Assembly: GCF_900168055.1 (NCBI RefSeq)
Contig: NZ_FUYS01000007.1
Location: 124,001 to 188,000 of the forward strand
Direction: 5' to 3'
Length of the DNA: 64,000 nucleotides
DNA from: Parapedobacter luteus
GTDB lineage: Bacteria > Bacteroidota > Bacteroidia > Sphingobacteriales > Sphingobacteriaceae
Positions 27,916 to 37,457 of this stretch are shown piece by piece. The notes beneath the pieces were generated by a model. That model ran no database searches. It was not told the DNA's origin and saw only the letters and a list, made by a program, of their open reading frames with translations. Both the position numbers and the translations under genes were made by a program. Position 1 is the first letter of the stretch, and the number at the start of each line of letters is the position of its first letter.

Positions 27916-29461
27916 AAGAATCTTCGATTAGGGGTTGTGTTTGATTCGCAGCGGTAATCTTTTCAAGAAGATATTCCTTACCCAACAGTTCCGTACAGGT
28001 GAGTATGGCGTTGATGGTTACGCCCAAGATGCCGTGCATGCTGACGCCCTGCCCTGTAAGCAGCAAATTCTTGATTTTGGTGCGGGGGGGCAGCGAATTA
28101 TTCAAGGGTTGATTGGCATCCTTCACAAACCCATACATGCCCCCCGTTTCATTGCCAATATAGTCACGGTAGGTCAATGGCGTGGACACATAGATAGCAT
28201 CTATATACCTGCGGAGGTCAGGAAACTTCTTTTCCAGTTCGTCGAGCATGATTTCGGTTTTCAAGCGTTTAAATTGCTCATAGCCGTCACCGCGATGGCC
28301 GGTCTGTGCGACGGTATTGTATGTGTTTGCCCATTCGTTTACCTCGTCGAAGCGCATGTAGGTAAATACGGTCATCGTGTCGGCCCAGCTGTCGTTGTCA
28401 TGCTTCGCGTTCATCGATACCATGTAGCCGTTTGGCCAGTCGGCTGTCCGGTAGTGGGCATTGCTCCACACACTCGCTTCGTCTTTGAAGTGATAATAGT
28501 TCCGGTTAAGGTAAGGCAAGCTTCGTGGTTTCAGTACAAGGTATAGGCTAAATGATGAAATCGTGTTTTCGGCCCGGCGTATGCGGCTGGCGTAGGATTT
28601 GCGTATCGGATAGTCGCCGATTAGCTGGAGGGTCTTTTTAGGGTCCATATTGGAGATGAAGGTTTCCGCCCGGTAGTTGTTGCCAGCTGCCGTGGTTACT
28701 GACTGCAATAAACCGTTTTCAATATGAAACTGTGTCACTTCCTGGTGTTTGAGCGCTTTCCCACCATGCTGATGGAGCTCCCTGATGAGCAATTTAGCTA
28801 TCTGGCCGCCGCCATTGATACATCGCCAAGCACTCTCGATGTAGGAGTTGATGGATAGGGCATGCACGTAAAACGGTGTTTTATCTTTTATCCCGGCGTA
28901 AAGCAGGTTTGTGCCTGCGAGTACGGCCCGCAGTTTGGGATTCGCCGTGCAACTGTCGATGACATCGCTTACTTTAAGGCCGAGCGTCTCCGCATTCCAT
29001 TGGTACTGTTCGTCCATATCAAGACGATAGAGTGGAAAACGCTGGCAGATGGCTTTCATTTGCATGTAAAATCGTTCAATGCCAGCACGTTCTTCCGGGA
29101 AATGACGGCTAAGCTGTTCTACGAAGTTGGCCCCGCCTTGGGCGTAGGGGTACTCGTTGGGATCATTATCAAAGGTCACCACATCAAAGGCATCCTGATC
29201 CATGCGCTTCAGCCGAAGTTTGTCCGCAATGCCCAGGTATTGGAAGTATTGGTAAAGATTTTGTCCCCGATCCAGCCCGCCGATATAGTGCACGCCGGTA
29301 TCAAAAATACACCGGTTGCGCACAAATGTCTGCAAATTGCCGCCGTACTGTTTGTTTTTCTCCAGCACCAGCACCTTAAGGCCTTCTTTGGCCAGGGTAG
29401 TGGCACACACCAGCCCGCCCAAGCCACTACCAATGACAATGACATCATATGATCCGTGCAT
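27902..29461 (-). CDS. FAD-dependent oxidoreductase, phytoene desaturase/retinol saturase type
   Basis: Flavoprotein of 519 residues with an N-terminal Rossmann dinucleotide-binding motif (VIVIGSGLGGLVCA, about 8-21), LVLEKNKQYGGNLQTF and the C-terminal FAD block LLLTGQGVSMHGILGVTINAILTC, as in CrtI and all-trans-retinol saturases. Such enzymes add or remove double bonds in conjugated chains, which fits a polyene pigment cluster. The start overlaps the MMPL fusion stop by 17 bases and its end overlaps the cupin gene. Substrate is inferred only from context. Confidence 0.88.
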   Translation of the reverse strand: MHGSYDVIVIGSGLGGLVCATTLAKEGLKVLVLEKNKQYGGNLQTFVRNRCIFDTGVHYIGGLDRGQNLYQYFQYLGIADKLRLKRMDQDAFDVVTFDNDPNEYPYAQGGANFVEQLSRHFPEERAGIERFYMQMKAICQRFPLYRLDMDEQYQWNAETLGLKVSDVIDSCTANPKLRAVLAGTNLLYAGIKDKTPFYVHALSINSYIESAWRCINGGGQIAKLLIRELHQHGGKALKHQEVTQFHIENGLLQSVTTAAGNNYRAETFISNMDPKKTLQLIGDYPIRKSYASRIRRAENTISSFSLYLVLKPRSLPYLNRNYYHFKDEASVWSNAHYRTADWPNGYMVSMNAKHDNDSWADTMTVFTYMRFDEVNEWANTYNTVAQTGHRGDGYEQFKRLKTEIMLDELEKKFPDLRRYIDAIYVSTPLTYRDYIGNETGGMYGFVKDANQPLNNSLPPRTKIKNLLLTGQGVSMHGILGVTINAILTCTELLGKEYLLEKITAANQTQPLIEDSYGNA

Positions 29462-32400
29462 GCTTCCGTAAAATCGTTATTCCTTCATGGTCAAAAATCG
29501 ATTCAAACCCCAGCTCGGCTAAGATACTCATTTCTCCTGTTTCTACGTTTTCCAATACCAACCATTCCGCCGTTTGTACATACGGCATCCAATCCAGTGC
29601 CATCCTGCCGGATACAATCAGCACTTGGAAGTCGTTTGCAGGCTGTGGTTCCGCCAAGAACCGGAGCGGATACCGGTTCACGGTAAAAGTATGTTGTGCG
29701 GCGAGGACTTTTTCAGGGTTTGGATCCCATGCGGTTACTTGCCGTGTTGCACTGTCATACACCAGCAGAAAGTCCAGTACACCATAGCCGCACCCCAGAT
29801 GGAAAAAACGGCCATCTGGCGGAAGTATCCGTAGAATCCGGTGATAATTGGCCCGTTGAGCGTTGAAGACGGCCTTCACTTCGCGTTGGATGGCCTTAGG
29901 TTTATAGTAGTAGTTGAAGTAGAGCTTGGACCGGAAGTAGTCCGCACCTTCCCGCTCGTTGCGCAACGTCCTGAACTCCTGTTTGAAATACGCAGCTATC
30001 CGCCTCGTGCGCTCACGATAGGTCGTGCCGAATGCCGGATCGTCATGTCTGATTCGGGGAAGTAGCTTCATGGTAATAGGCCCGGTCTTAAGCATGTTGT
30101 CGTTTTTCGGCAAGGCATGGGCATTACCATGAATCAGTACGGGCAGTATATCAACCTTTAATTGGGCGGCGAGGAAAAAGGCACCTTTGTGGAAGCGTTG
30201 TATCGCGGTCGTCATCGAACGGGTGCCTTCCGGAAATACGATGATGGAATAGCCCTGCTCTACTTTTTTCCGTAGTTTTTCCAGGCTTTCCTGGTTATTT
30301 TCTGATGCCGGATGAGCACCGACCATACGCATCAGCCGCCCGAAAAACGGCGAGCGGAGCTGCCTGTCATTCATCATAAAAATCTGCAGCGGGTGTAAGA
30401 GGCCCATCGTCGGGGTGTCCAGGATGGAAGTATGGTTGGCAATCACGATGGCTGGTCGTTCGTAAGCTGCCTGCCTATCGCCGAGGATGGTCATCCGTAC
30501 GCCCGGCGTGCGAAACATCAGGTTATGAAAAAACAGTTGCATGGCGCGATGGAGCAGCCAGAACTTTTTCTGCTTCGCAAGGGGGAGGAAAGGAATCAAT
30601 ACCTGCGCCAATAGGCTTACCAACAGGCCGCCCAGAAAGAAATAGCCGAACGTGAAGCCGGTGAGTATAAAATTGCCAATACGCCACGGCGTATTGCCTC
30701 GTTGCTGGGGGGCGCTGATAAAGGTGCGGAATAGCCAAGGCTGTATGGAAAACGACATCAGGACTACCACCAACAGCCCGATAAGTGGGATGATGGAAAT
30801 GTACCGTATGGCCGGATGTTTGGCAAACACCAGGATGCCGAAGCAGCCGATGGTCGCCAAAGCAGACATAACAACCCCCGACTTGTATGCCGGCATATCT
30901 TGGCGGCCGTAGGTGTAGTGTTCCAGCAATCCCTTCGTCACAAAGATGGAATAATCCACTCCTAATCCGAAGATCAGTGTGGTAATGATGATATTGAAAG
31001 CATTAAAATGGATGTCAAGCGCACCCATCAGGCCCAGTGTCACCAGCCAACCCAGGAAGATAGGGATGTTGGTTACCAACGTAAGCTCCAGACTGCCGAA
31101 AAATAAGAAAATGACGACAAATACCGCTATGGACGCAATGAAAAACAGGTTGTTGAAATCGGTTTCTAAATTGTTCAATAGCGTTTCCTGCAAATGTTTC
31201 CGGTCAATGGCCAGTACCCCCGCATCATGGTCTGTCAATGACTGGATAAGTTGGGCAGCGCGTTCATCATCGAGTTTCACCGGGGTGGTGATGGTGGTCA
31301 GGCGTTCGCGCGATGCAACAAATTCATCCAGGAAAAGACTGTTCAGCAAGGCTAGGTCATCGTTGTCCAGCAACACGTAGTCCCGTGATAGCATCTCGAA
31401 GAAAGGCTCGAATGCGTTTTCCCTGAAGCCGACGTTCCGGCCATCGGCAATAAGCTGCCGCATCAGCCGCTCCTTTTTGCCGCCCGACCAAAAGTGGCGC
31501 CATCGATCGATCTTTTCCTGCTGCTGCGCTTTTGAAAACACGATGTTTCCCACCGACTGGAAACTGTGGATGACACCTTGGGCTTCATACTGTTCCAGTT
31601 GGCGGTGCAGAACGCCGTTCTTATCCAGGGCTTCGTCATAGGTATCGCCATATGCAACGAGGTAAATGGATTTCGCAGCATAATCGTTGAGTGAGTCCAA
31701 CGCTTCTTCGGCCTGTTTTAAGTGAGGAGGTTGGTAGTTCAACGCCGCTAAATCGTCATTAAAGCCAACTCGCTGGAAGGTGAACAGGCTCACGGTGACC
31801 AGGACGACGCCTACCCCCAGTACCCATTTATTACGGCTGAAGTCATAACGCGCGATCGCATCGATAAAGGTGTTTTGCCGTGCCCGGATAGCACGGTGCG
31901 GTGCGTATACCTGCGGAATGAAAATTAAGGAGAATAACGCGGCGCTCAATACGCTGACAGCCGCGAAAATCCCCAGGTCTTTCAGTACATCGGAGCGTAA
32001 GAACAATAAGCAAAGGAAATCTACCGCTGTGAATATGGCACACATTAGTAACGGCTTTGTCGTGCTGTCGAACAACTTTTTTATGTCGCCGGTACCACGG
32101 TAATGGCTTAGAATGTGCAGCGAGTAATCCAGCGTGAGGCCCAGCAACACCGAACCGATGCCGATGGATATGGCAGATATCGTGCCTTTGAGCCAATAAA
32201 GCACCGCCATGCCCATCAGGCTTCCAAACGCAGCAGGGACAATAATAATCAAGGGAATGTACGCCCGCCGGTAAAAATAAATAAAGAGCGCGACCAAGGC
32301 TATCAGCGCTATGGATAATGTCACTTGAATATCCCGCTTGATCTGCTGGGCATTGGCTACAGCCATGGCTGCCGCACCGAAATACGATGCGGTCGCCCGC

Positions 32401-33134
32401 CCTTCGAACTGCGCGTTTAAATCCCTGATGGTGCCGTCAAGGATTTTAATAAATTGGGTGTTTTGGGCGGTCTCACTGCTGCTCATGGCTGTCGTGATGA
32501 ACGCCAGCAGGTTTTTTCGGCTGCGGGCTATCAGATAGCCGTCTTCCAAAGTAAACTGTCCACCGGATTGCAGGTGCTGAAATTTACGCAACCCCATGTA
32601 GGTCATTCCCAGGGGATCCTGCCTTGCCAGCGATGCCGTGATCAGGCCCTGGGGAGCAGCTATCGTCTGATAGGCCTCCTGTATCTTTGCTGCAACGGAG
32701 TCAGGTGCCAGCAGCGAGTCGATACGCCGGTAGTCATCTGCCGTGAGAAAGAGCGGCAGGTTGTGCCTGACCACCTCCATCAGCTCCAGGAGCTGGTCGT
32801 CTGCCAATTGTACCTGCAGGCGCTGGATATAAGGCGCCGCATCCCGTTCGATAGCCTCGGCAAAAGCGTCGGCATATTCCTGCAACGCGGCAATGTTATC
32901 CGCCTCCGGCGTAGCCACGTTGATGACAATTTTATCCGCAAACTTAACGGATTGCATGACATTGGCCACCCGTTCAGCATCCTCACCCGCGGGGATGAGC
33001 TTCATGATATCCTCTTCAAAGCGGATTCGGCTGCTCCAATAGCCTATCAGCGCGAAGCCCAATATGACAGCGAGGAAGAAAGCGGTTCTGTGCTTCTGAA
33101 AGTAGCGGAATATGGTATAAAAAACGGAGGCCAA
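29445..33134 (-). CDS. Three-part fusion: MMPL/RND exporter, PlsC-type acyltransferase, methyltransferase-like domain
   Basis: Giant inner-membrane protein of 1229 residues. The exporter part (about 1-850) has the two-fold MMPL layout: one membrane segment, a large periplasmic loop, a membrane bundle (about 270-430), a second loop and a second bundle (about 665-850). A PlsC-like acyltransferase follows, with H901 and D906 in NHTSILD and the FPEGTRS block near 967-973. The last 140 residues resemble an S-adenosylmethionine methyltransferase, with FHLGCGYG near 1111-1118 and TAWDPNPEK after it. Probably moves lipid-linked aryl polyene and esterifies it; aryl-polyene loci usually have an MMPL exporter and acyltransferases. 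Coupled to the FAD oxidoreductase downstream. Confidence 0.9.
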   Translation of the reverse strand: MASVFYTIFRYFQKHRTAFFLAVILGFALIGYWSSRIRFEEDIMKLIPAGEDAERVANVMQSVKFADKIVINVATPEADNIAALQEYADAFAEAIERDAAPYIQRLQVQLADDQLLELMEVVRHNLPLFLTADDYRRIDSLLAPDSVAAKIQEAYQTIAAPQGLITASLARQDPLGMTYMGLRKFQHLQSGGQFTLEDGYLIARSRKNLLAFITTAMSSSETAQNTQFIKILDGTIRDLNAQFEGRATASYFGAAAMAVANAQQIKRDIQVTLSIALIALVALFIYFYRRAYIPLIIIVPAAFGSLMGMAVLYWLKGTISAISIGIGSVLLGLTLDYSLHILSHYRGTGDIKKLFDSTTKPLLMCAIFTAVDFLCLLFLRSDVLKDLGIFAAVSVLSAALFSLIFIPQVYAPHRAIRARQNTFIDAIARYDFSRNKWVLGVGVVLVTVSLFTFQRVGFNDDLAALNYQPPHLKQAEEALDSLNDYAAKSIYLVAYGDTYDEALDKNGVLHRQLEQYEAQGVIHSFQSVGNIVFSKAQQQEKIDRWRHFWSGGKKERLMRQLIADGRNVGFRENAFEPFFEMLSRDYVLLDNDDLALLNSLFLDEFVASRERLTTITTPVKLDDERAAQLIQSLTDHDAGVLAIDRKHLQETLLNNLETDFNNLFFIASIAVFVVIFLFFGSLELTLVTNIPIFLGWLVTLGLMGALDIHFNAFNIIITTLIFGLGVDYSIFVTKGLLEHYTYGRQDMPAYKSGVVMSALATIGCFGILVFAKHPAIRYISIIPLIGLLVVVLMSFSIQPWLFRTFISAPQQRGNTPWRIGNFILTGFTFGYFFLGGLLVSLLAQVLIPFLPLAKQKKFWLLHRAMQLFFHNLMFRTPGVRMTILGDRQAAYERPAIVIANHTSILDTPTMGLLHPLQIFMMNDRQLRSPFFGRLMRMVGAHPASENNQESLEKLRKKVEQGYSIIVFPEGTRSMTTAIQRFHKGAFFLAAQLKVDILPVLIHGNAHALPKNDNMLKTGPITMKLLPRIRHDDPAFGTTYRERTRRIAAYFKQEFRTLRNEREGADYFRSKLYFNYYYKPKAIQREVKAVFNAQRANYHRILRILPPDGRFFHLGCGYGVLDFLLVYDSATRQVTAWDPNPEKVLAAQHTFTVNRYPLRFLAEPQPANDFQVLIVSGRMALDWMPYVQTAEWLVLENVETGEMSILAELGFESIFDHEGITILRKHARII

Positions 33135-33182
33135 TTCACCAAGCTGTTAGGTAGGCAAAGTTAATAGAATTATAAATTGCTC

Positions 33183-34358
33183 CTATACCTTTCGTCTTTC
33201 CTTTATATTCAACAGTAAATAAGTGCCAACCCCAAATACCGCAGCCGTGACGATGGACAGCACCAGGCTGCCTATGATGTATTCCGTTAAGTGCTGTTGG
33301 ATAAAAGCCCGGTATGTCCCGATATTGGTCCATTGGAACGACGTTCCCGTGGGCTCCCCCAAGACGAAGGCGCCAACTTGTAATCCCGCGTAAATGATTA
33401 ACGGTATAAGTGGCGGAAGGCTGATATTCGAAAAAGCAAAAGCAATGAGCTTGTTGAGCCGGAGTACAAACGCCAGAAAAAAAACCGTAATCGTCTGGAA
33501 TCCCCAAAGCGGGGAAAGTCCCACGAGTACGCCGAGAGCCACGGATGAAGCTTTTTTTGACGTCGAATCGTCGCTGTGCAGTAAATCTTCAAGGAAAAAC
33601 CGTTTGAACCCTTTTTCCCTGAATGTACGGAGATACGCTCTGGGGCGGATATAAAGTAAAGTGACCACAACAAGCCAGGTATTGAGGATGCTGATGCGCG
33701 TAAAATCGCGAAACGGCCGGAAATGAGACACGCGTTCCGCAGGATTATACAACACCTTGACCGGGATATTGCGAACGGGAATACCGCGCCAGGCTGCTTT
33801 GACGATTACTTCCACCTCGAATTCGAATTTGGTGGTATAAAAGCGGATATTCCGGATTTGTTTAAGGGGATAAAGCCGAAAACCGGATTGCGTATCGGCA
33901 AGCGTGATGCCCGTTTCAAACCGAAACCAAAAGTTTGAAAACCGGTTGCCGAAACTACTCTTGCCGGGAATGCCTGCTTGGTTCATGTTGCGATCCCCGA
34001 TGAGCAATGCCGGCCCGTTGCGCTGGATTTCGTCTGCAAATTTCGGAATGTCATCAGGAAAATGCTGACCATCCGAATCAATGGAGATGGCGTAGTCAAA
34101 TCCCCTGGCGTCGGCCTCGAGGAAACCTGTGCGAAGGGCAAAGCCCTTTCCGCTGTTTCGAGGCAGGTGGATAATCGTCAAATCTGTATATGGGGCCAAT
34201 AGGCGCGCGGTCTCATCGGTTGAGCCGTCGTTTACAACGATGATATCGGACGTATACCGGCGCACTCCATCCAGCACTTGCTTAAGTGTTTTGCCATTAT
34301 TATAGGTGGGGATGATGACGCAAGCGTTGATAGCGGCTAATACCTCGTTGGAAGTCAT
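33183..34358 (-). CDS. Family 2 glycosyltransferase fused to DUF2062
   Basis: The N-terminal two thirds is a GT-A glycosyltransferase, polyprenyl-phosphate mannose synthase-like: CVIIPTYNNGKTL (12-24), VVNDGSTDET, ISIDSDGQHFPDDI with the metal-binding Asp pair. A C-terminal membrane part of about 130 residues is DUF2062 (SVALGVLVGLSPLWGFQTITV). This arrangement is characteristic of flexirubin and aryl-polyene clusters, where it may glycosylate the pigment or its lipid carrier. It lies 13 bases after the 155-residue periplasmic protein gene and 48 before the MMPL fusion. 391 residues, intact. Confidence 0.9.
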   Translation of the reverse strand: MTSNEVLAAINACVIIPTYNNGKTLKQVLDGVRRYTSDIIVVNDGSTDETARLLAPYTDLTIIHLPRNSGKGFALRTGFLEADARGFDYAISIDSDGQHFPDDIPKFADEIQRNGPALLIGDRNMNQAGIPGKSSFGNRFSNFWFRFETGITLADTQSGFRLYPLKQIRNIRFYTTKFEFEVEVIVKAAWRGIPVRNIPVKVLYNPAERVSHFRPFRDFTRISILNTWLVVVTLLYIRPRAYLRTFREKGFKRFFLEDLLHSDDSTSKKASSVALGVLVGLSPLWGFQTITVFFLAFVLRLNKLIAFAFSNISLPPLIPLIIYAGLQVGAFVLGEPTGTSFQWTNIGTYRAFIQQHLTEYIIGSLVLSIVTAAVFGVGTYLLLNIKERRKV

Positions 34359-34371
34359 TTAGGTTGGTGGC

Positions 34372-34839
34372 TCATTCTTTTGAAAATTCATCAAAGTAGC
34401 CATTAATCATGGCCTTTAATCCCTCATCTTTCAGCGAGGGGAGTGCTTGTTGTACAAATTCACGGTCATCCTCAATATCCTGATTGTACCGGAGAAATTT
34501 GGGGAGATGTTCCTGCACACTGAGGCGGATCAGCCTGATTTCAGCATTGTCAGGGTCCTTTGCCACCGCCTGTTCAATCCATTCCGCCGCTTCCTTGACT
34601 TTGGCTTTTCGTTCCGATAACTTTTCATACCGGGCGAGTAGCATCATCCCTGAGCCCTTGTAGGCCACAAAAACCGGCTTATCTGACATTGAGACGTTCT
34701 TCAGCGGTTCAAAAAATGCACGTGCCTGTTCTTCAGATTTGGTCGCATCTTTGTACAATAGCCGGAGGTTATTGAGTTCCTGCGCTTGTGCCAGCACCGT
34801 CCACGATACTATAGCAAAGAGAAAAATCACCTTCTTCAT
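34372..34839 (-). CDS. Periplasmic protein of unknown function in pigment cluster
   Basis: A 155-residue product with a signal peptide (MKKVIFLFAIVSWTVLAQAQ, cleavage after about 20). The mature part is helical and charged, with a TPR-like stretch around 75-110 (KEAAEWIEQAVAKDPDNAE). No catalytic motif is visible. It lies three bases after the dehydratase stop and 13 before the glycosyltransferase, so it belongs to the operon. Probably helps export or assembly in the periplasm; I know no defined function. Confidence 0.75.
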   Translation of the reverse strand: MKKVIFLFAIVSWTVLAQAQELNNLRLLYKDATKSEEQARAFFEPLKNVSMSDKPVFVAYKGSGMMLLARYEKLSERKAKVKEAAEWIEQAVAKDPDNAEIRLIRLSVQEHLPKFLRYNQDIEDDREFVQQALPSLKDEGLKAMINGYFDEFSKE

Positions 34840-34842
34840 GAC

Positions 34843-35211
34843 CTAAATTTTTTGAAAGACGCCACTAAACTTGAGCGCTACCGTATTTTCAAATGAGGTA
34901 GTGCTTTTGATGGCAAGCAGCCCATCTTCTTCTTCAACATCCAGTTCTACATGAATGTTTGGATGGTTTTCGGGATTGATGATGGCCATGAATTTTACAT
35001 TCCTTGCAGTTCGCAGCACAAGCGAGCAGTCGGCCCATTTTTCAGCCAGTTCTTTGATGATTTGCATCATGCATACGCCCGGCGTCACAGGGTGGTTGGG
35101 GAAATGGCCCTGAAATACCGGATGTGCCTTGTTTATGGCAATGGAGGCCGACACCTTTTGGCCATGCGTCGTAAACGCTGTCAATGAATAAAAGTTGGGT
35201 AAAAGCGACAT
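34843..35211 (-). CDS. Hotdog-fold 3-hydroxyacyl-ACP dehydratase-like protein
   Basis: FabZ-like protein of 122 residues from ATG 35211 (MSLLPNFYSL); an ATG three codons earlier at 35220 is also possible. The motif GHFPNHPVTPGVCMMQ carries the catalytic-histidine region of FabZ (HFPxxPVxPG). FabZ enzymes remove water from 3-hydroxyacyl-ACP to make the trans double bonds of a polyene chain. It is short and lacks the usual acidic second active-site residue in an obvious place, so an accessory or non-catalytic role is possible. In the operon between the LolA-like and 155-residue genes. Confidence 0.82.
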   Translation of the reverse strand: MSLLPNFYSLTAFTTHGQKVSASIAINKAHPVFQGHFPNHPVTPGVCMMQIIKELAEKWADCSLVLRTARNVKFMAIINPENHPNIHVELDVEEEDGLLAIKSTTSFENTVALKFSGVFQKI

Positions 35212-35258
35212 AGCAGGCAAAAGTAAAAAATCCGCCGCATATAGGCTACGAAACCAGG

Positions 35259-35906
35259 CTATTTGATGGTAAATAGCTCTTCAGGCATCGCCACATTTTT
35301 GCGTTGGTTTTCGAAGTCAATCAACGTGAAATCTTGCGTTGGGTCAATGATCTTAATCCGGTTTATCAAAAACGTGCTGCCATCGAATGTCAGTTCCACC
35401 TCTTTGATGTACCGTTGCAGCGCTTTGTCCTTCGGCCTCAGGATAGCAGCATATCCCGAGCCTGCCCGATAATAATCGACGACAAAACGGCTTTCGTCTA
35501 CGACGTTTCCACCCTGCACGGTGCCTACCAAAAGGCCGCTCAGCCCTTTCAGTCGCCTATTGGCAGCCAAATCGATTTGCTTCGGTTTGCTGCCGCCTTC
35601 ATCGATAAACATGGTTTGGTGGTCAAAGACAATTACATAGCTCGTTGGTTGGCGATATTCCCACCGGATGTCCTGCGGAGCCCTGAAATAGAGCTTGCCG
35701 GAGGCTTTGACGGCATGCTCCATGTAGCTCAGTTGCTTGGACTGTGTGAAGTTGCTTTCTAACGATTTCAGGTTCCGGGTATTGGCGATTACCTTTTCCT
35801 TGAATGCAGCCGCCTCCGCAGGGGTCAGTGCTTTCCGCTGGGCAAATCCTGCCGTGCACGCAGCCAGCAGCACAATTATCAATAACCGATATTTACGCAT
35901 ACGCAT
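35259..35906 (-). CDS. LolA-like outer-membrane lipoprotein carrier protein
   Basis: Periplasmic carrier of 215 residues with signal peptide (about 1-22, ending AGFAQ). The LolA fold signature is clear: SLESNFTQSKQLSYMEHAVKASGKLYFRAPQDIRWEY. LolA relatives in aryl-polyene clusters are thought to ferry the lipidic pigment, not lipoproteins, from the inner to the outer membrane. The start overlaps the deacetylase stop by 14 bases, so the two are translationally coupled. Confidence 0.87.
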   Translation of the reverse strand: MRMRKYRLLIIVLLAACTAGFAQRKALTPAEAAAFKEKVIANTRNLKSLESNFTQSKQLSYMEHAVKASGKLYFRAPQDIRWEYRQPTSYVIVFDHQTMFIDEGGSKPKQIDLAANRRLKGLSGLLVGTVQGGNVVDESRFVVDYYRAGSGYAAILRPKDKALQRYIKEVELTFDGSTFLINRIKIIDPTQDFTLIDFENQRKNVAMPEELFTIK

Positions 35907-36624
35907 GTCGTTGGGTTAATGTCTCCACGGTGACCATGGTGAAATTCCGTCTTTTAAGTGCTGGCAACAACTGTTCCAAAACCGGTACGATGCGGTCATG
36001 GGTGTCGTGGAGCAAGATAATATCACCTGGTTTGGTCTTGTTCAGAATAGTACGCACGATACGGTCGGGGGTGCGTCTTGCGGTATCATAAGGGCGTACA
36101 CGCCAGCCGATTACGGAGTGGCCGCTCACGCGGATGGCTCCTGCCAGGTGCGGCGTGGTTACCCCGTAAGGGGGGCGGAAAAAGCATGGTTTGCGGCCGA
36201 TACAAGCCGCAATGGCAGCATCCGTCCGATGGATTTCCCCCAGCCATTTTACCTTTGTGTGGAAATCGATGGTAGGGGCGTGGGTATAGGAATGGTTGCC
36301 GATAAGATGTCCCCGTTTATGGAGTTCCAAGGCCACTTCCGGGTGCTGTGTCACTTGCCTGCCGATGCAGAAAAAGGTAGCTTTGACAGCGTATTTATCC
36401 AACAGGTCGAGCACCCGTGGTGTGTAAACGGGATGCGGGCCATCGTCGAACGTGAGGGCGATTTGCCGTGAATGGGTCTGGCCGTTATGTATCGCCTTGA
36501 CGAAGAAATTCCATTGGATGTTGAACGCACCGAGGGCGATACCGATTAAGCCAATCGCCATGATAAGCAGCGCGGCTACCCAAAAAACGTTTAAGAATAA
36601 GCTTAATAAGATGATGACCAGCAA
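35893..36624 (-). CDS. Polysaccharide deacetylase (NodB domain), membrane-anchored
   Basis: Carbohydrate esterase family 4 type protein of 243 residues with one or two N-terminal membrane segments (about 1-33), then the NodB domain: metal-binding D60-D61 in LTFDDGPHP, HSYTH (about 110-114), RPPYG and the LLHD block. It is the first gene of the left block of the pigment cluster and follows a consensus promoter. Role in pigment synthesis is unproven; it may remove an acetyl or related group from a glycosylated intermediate. Intact. Confidence 0.88.
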   Translation of the reverse strand: MLVIILLSLFLNVFWVAALLIMAIGLIGIALGAFNIQWNFFVKAIHNGQTHSRQIALTFDDGPHPVYTPRVLDLLDKYAVKATFFCIGRQVTQHPEVALELHKRGHLIGNHSYTHAPTIDFHTKVKWLGEIHRTDAAIAACIGRKPCFFRPPYGVTTPHLAGAIRVSGHSVIGWRVRPYDTARRTPDRIVRTILNKTKPGDIILLHDTHDRIVPVLEQLLPALKRRNFTMVTVETLTQRHAYA

Positions 36625-36646
36625 GAGCAGAAGTACATATAAAACG

Positions 36647-36678
36647 CAAACTTAGCTAAAGTCAAAACAAATAGCAAA
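36647..36678 (-). promoter_or_regulatory. Consensus promoter of the left pigment-gene block
   Basis: On the minus strand TTTG (36678-36675), exactly 20 bases, then TAAGTTTG (36654-36647), a full match to the Bacteroidota TTTG-(19 to 21)-TAnnTTTG form. Transcription would begin near 36640, about 16 bases before the deacetylase ATG. Confidence 0.65.
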
Positions 36679-36820
36679 CATGCTGCTTTCACAACGGGAT
36701 AGCCGGTGGCAAGAAGGGCAGTCGCAAAGAGATTATATGCTGACAGATAACGGCTGATCGTGCTGTTCCGAATTCCTCATCATCGGCATGTGATAATGCG
36801 GACAGATAAAGATTTTTCTC

Positions 36821-37426
36821 CTATTCGTCCATTTTACCATGATTTTTCGATAAACGCATCTTAATATATGCATTACCCAGTGGCGAAAGCTCGTAACCTA
36901 CAGGGTGGCTGATGGTGAGGCCCAGATTTTTCAGTTTCCGGATATTCAATTTTAGCCACTCTTTTTCAAAGCCTGTCAGTTTTGCCAGACCAATGGCATG
37001 CAAGTTGGGATTATCTTTTATCGTCAACAAGGTTTTTGTTGTCCAATGCCCTTGCCTGCTACGATTGTCCAACCGTTCCAATTTGTGCTTTAAATCGCTG
37101 AATTGCTGTTCTGACAGATCTGTTTGCTCCCGTAGTTTTATCCTTGGATCTGCGGAATGATAGCCGACAGATATCTTGAAAATCGTTCCAGTGCCGCTGC
37201 GGGTAAGGGATTTCATTAATTGCTCTTTGCTTGCGAAACCTGCATTCCGCGCATCTTTGTCGGTTATATTGTTTTCGCTTACGGCTCCAATTTTACGGAT
37301 TTCAACCAAGCCGATGGAAGTGTGCAAAAGACTTCCGCTTTTTACCGAAGCCATTTGCCACCTGCGGAAAGCGAGGGTTATTCTGCCCGATTTTATTCCG
37401 CTTAAATGGATCTCTTTGAACAGCAT
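36821..37426 (-). CDS. ASCH/PUA-like domain protein with C-terminal helix-turn-helix-like part
   Basis: 201 residues. The first 110 resemble the ASCH (PUA-superfamily, RNA-binding) proteins that begin LFKEIHLSGIKSGRITLAFRRW; residues around 75-110 continue the barrel. The last 80 residues (WTTKTLLTIKDNPNLHAIGLAKLTG and LKLNIRKLKNLGLTIS) look like a winged helix. It is the leftmost gene of the accessory island, on the same strand as the pigment genes but separated from the deacetylase by 196 bases. Function unknown; ASCH proteins are linked to RNA or nucleotide processing. Confidence 0.6.
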   Translation of the reverse strand: MLFKEIHLSGIKSGRITLAFRRWQMASVKSGSLLHTSIGLVEIRKIGAVSENNITDKDARNAGFASKEQLMKSLTRSGTGTIFKISVGYHSADPRIKLREQTDLSEQQFSDLKHKLERLDNRSRQGHWTTKTLLTIKDNPNLHAIGLAKLTGFEKEWLKLNIRKLKNLGLTISHPVGYELSPLGNAYIKMRLSKNHGKMDE

Positions 37427-37457
37427 AATTATAAGCTCTTTACGTACTCATTCAAAG

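Noticed and set aside
32454-33164. Plus-strand open frame of 236 codons opposite the MMPL fusion
   Set aside because: Antisense to a well-conserved exporter domain; codon pattern follows the minus strand.
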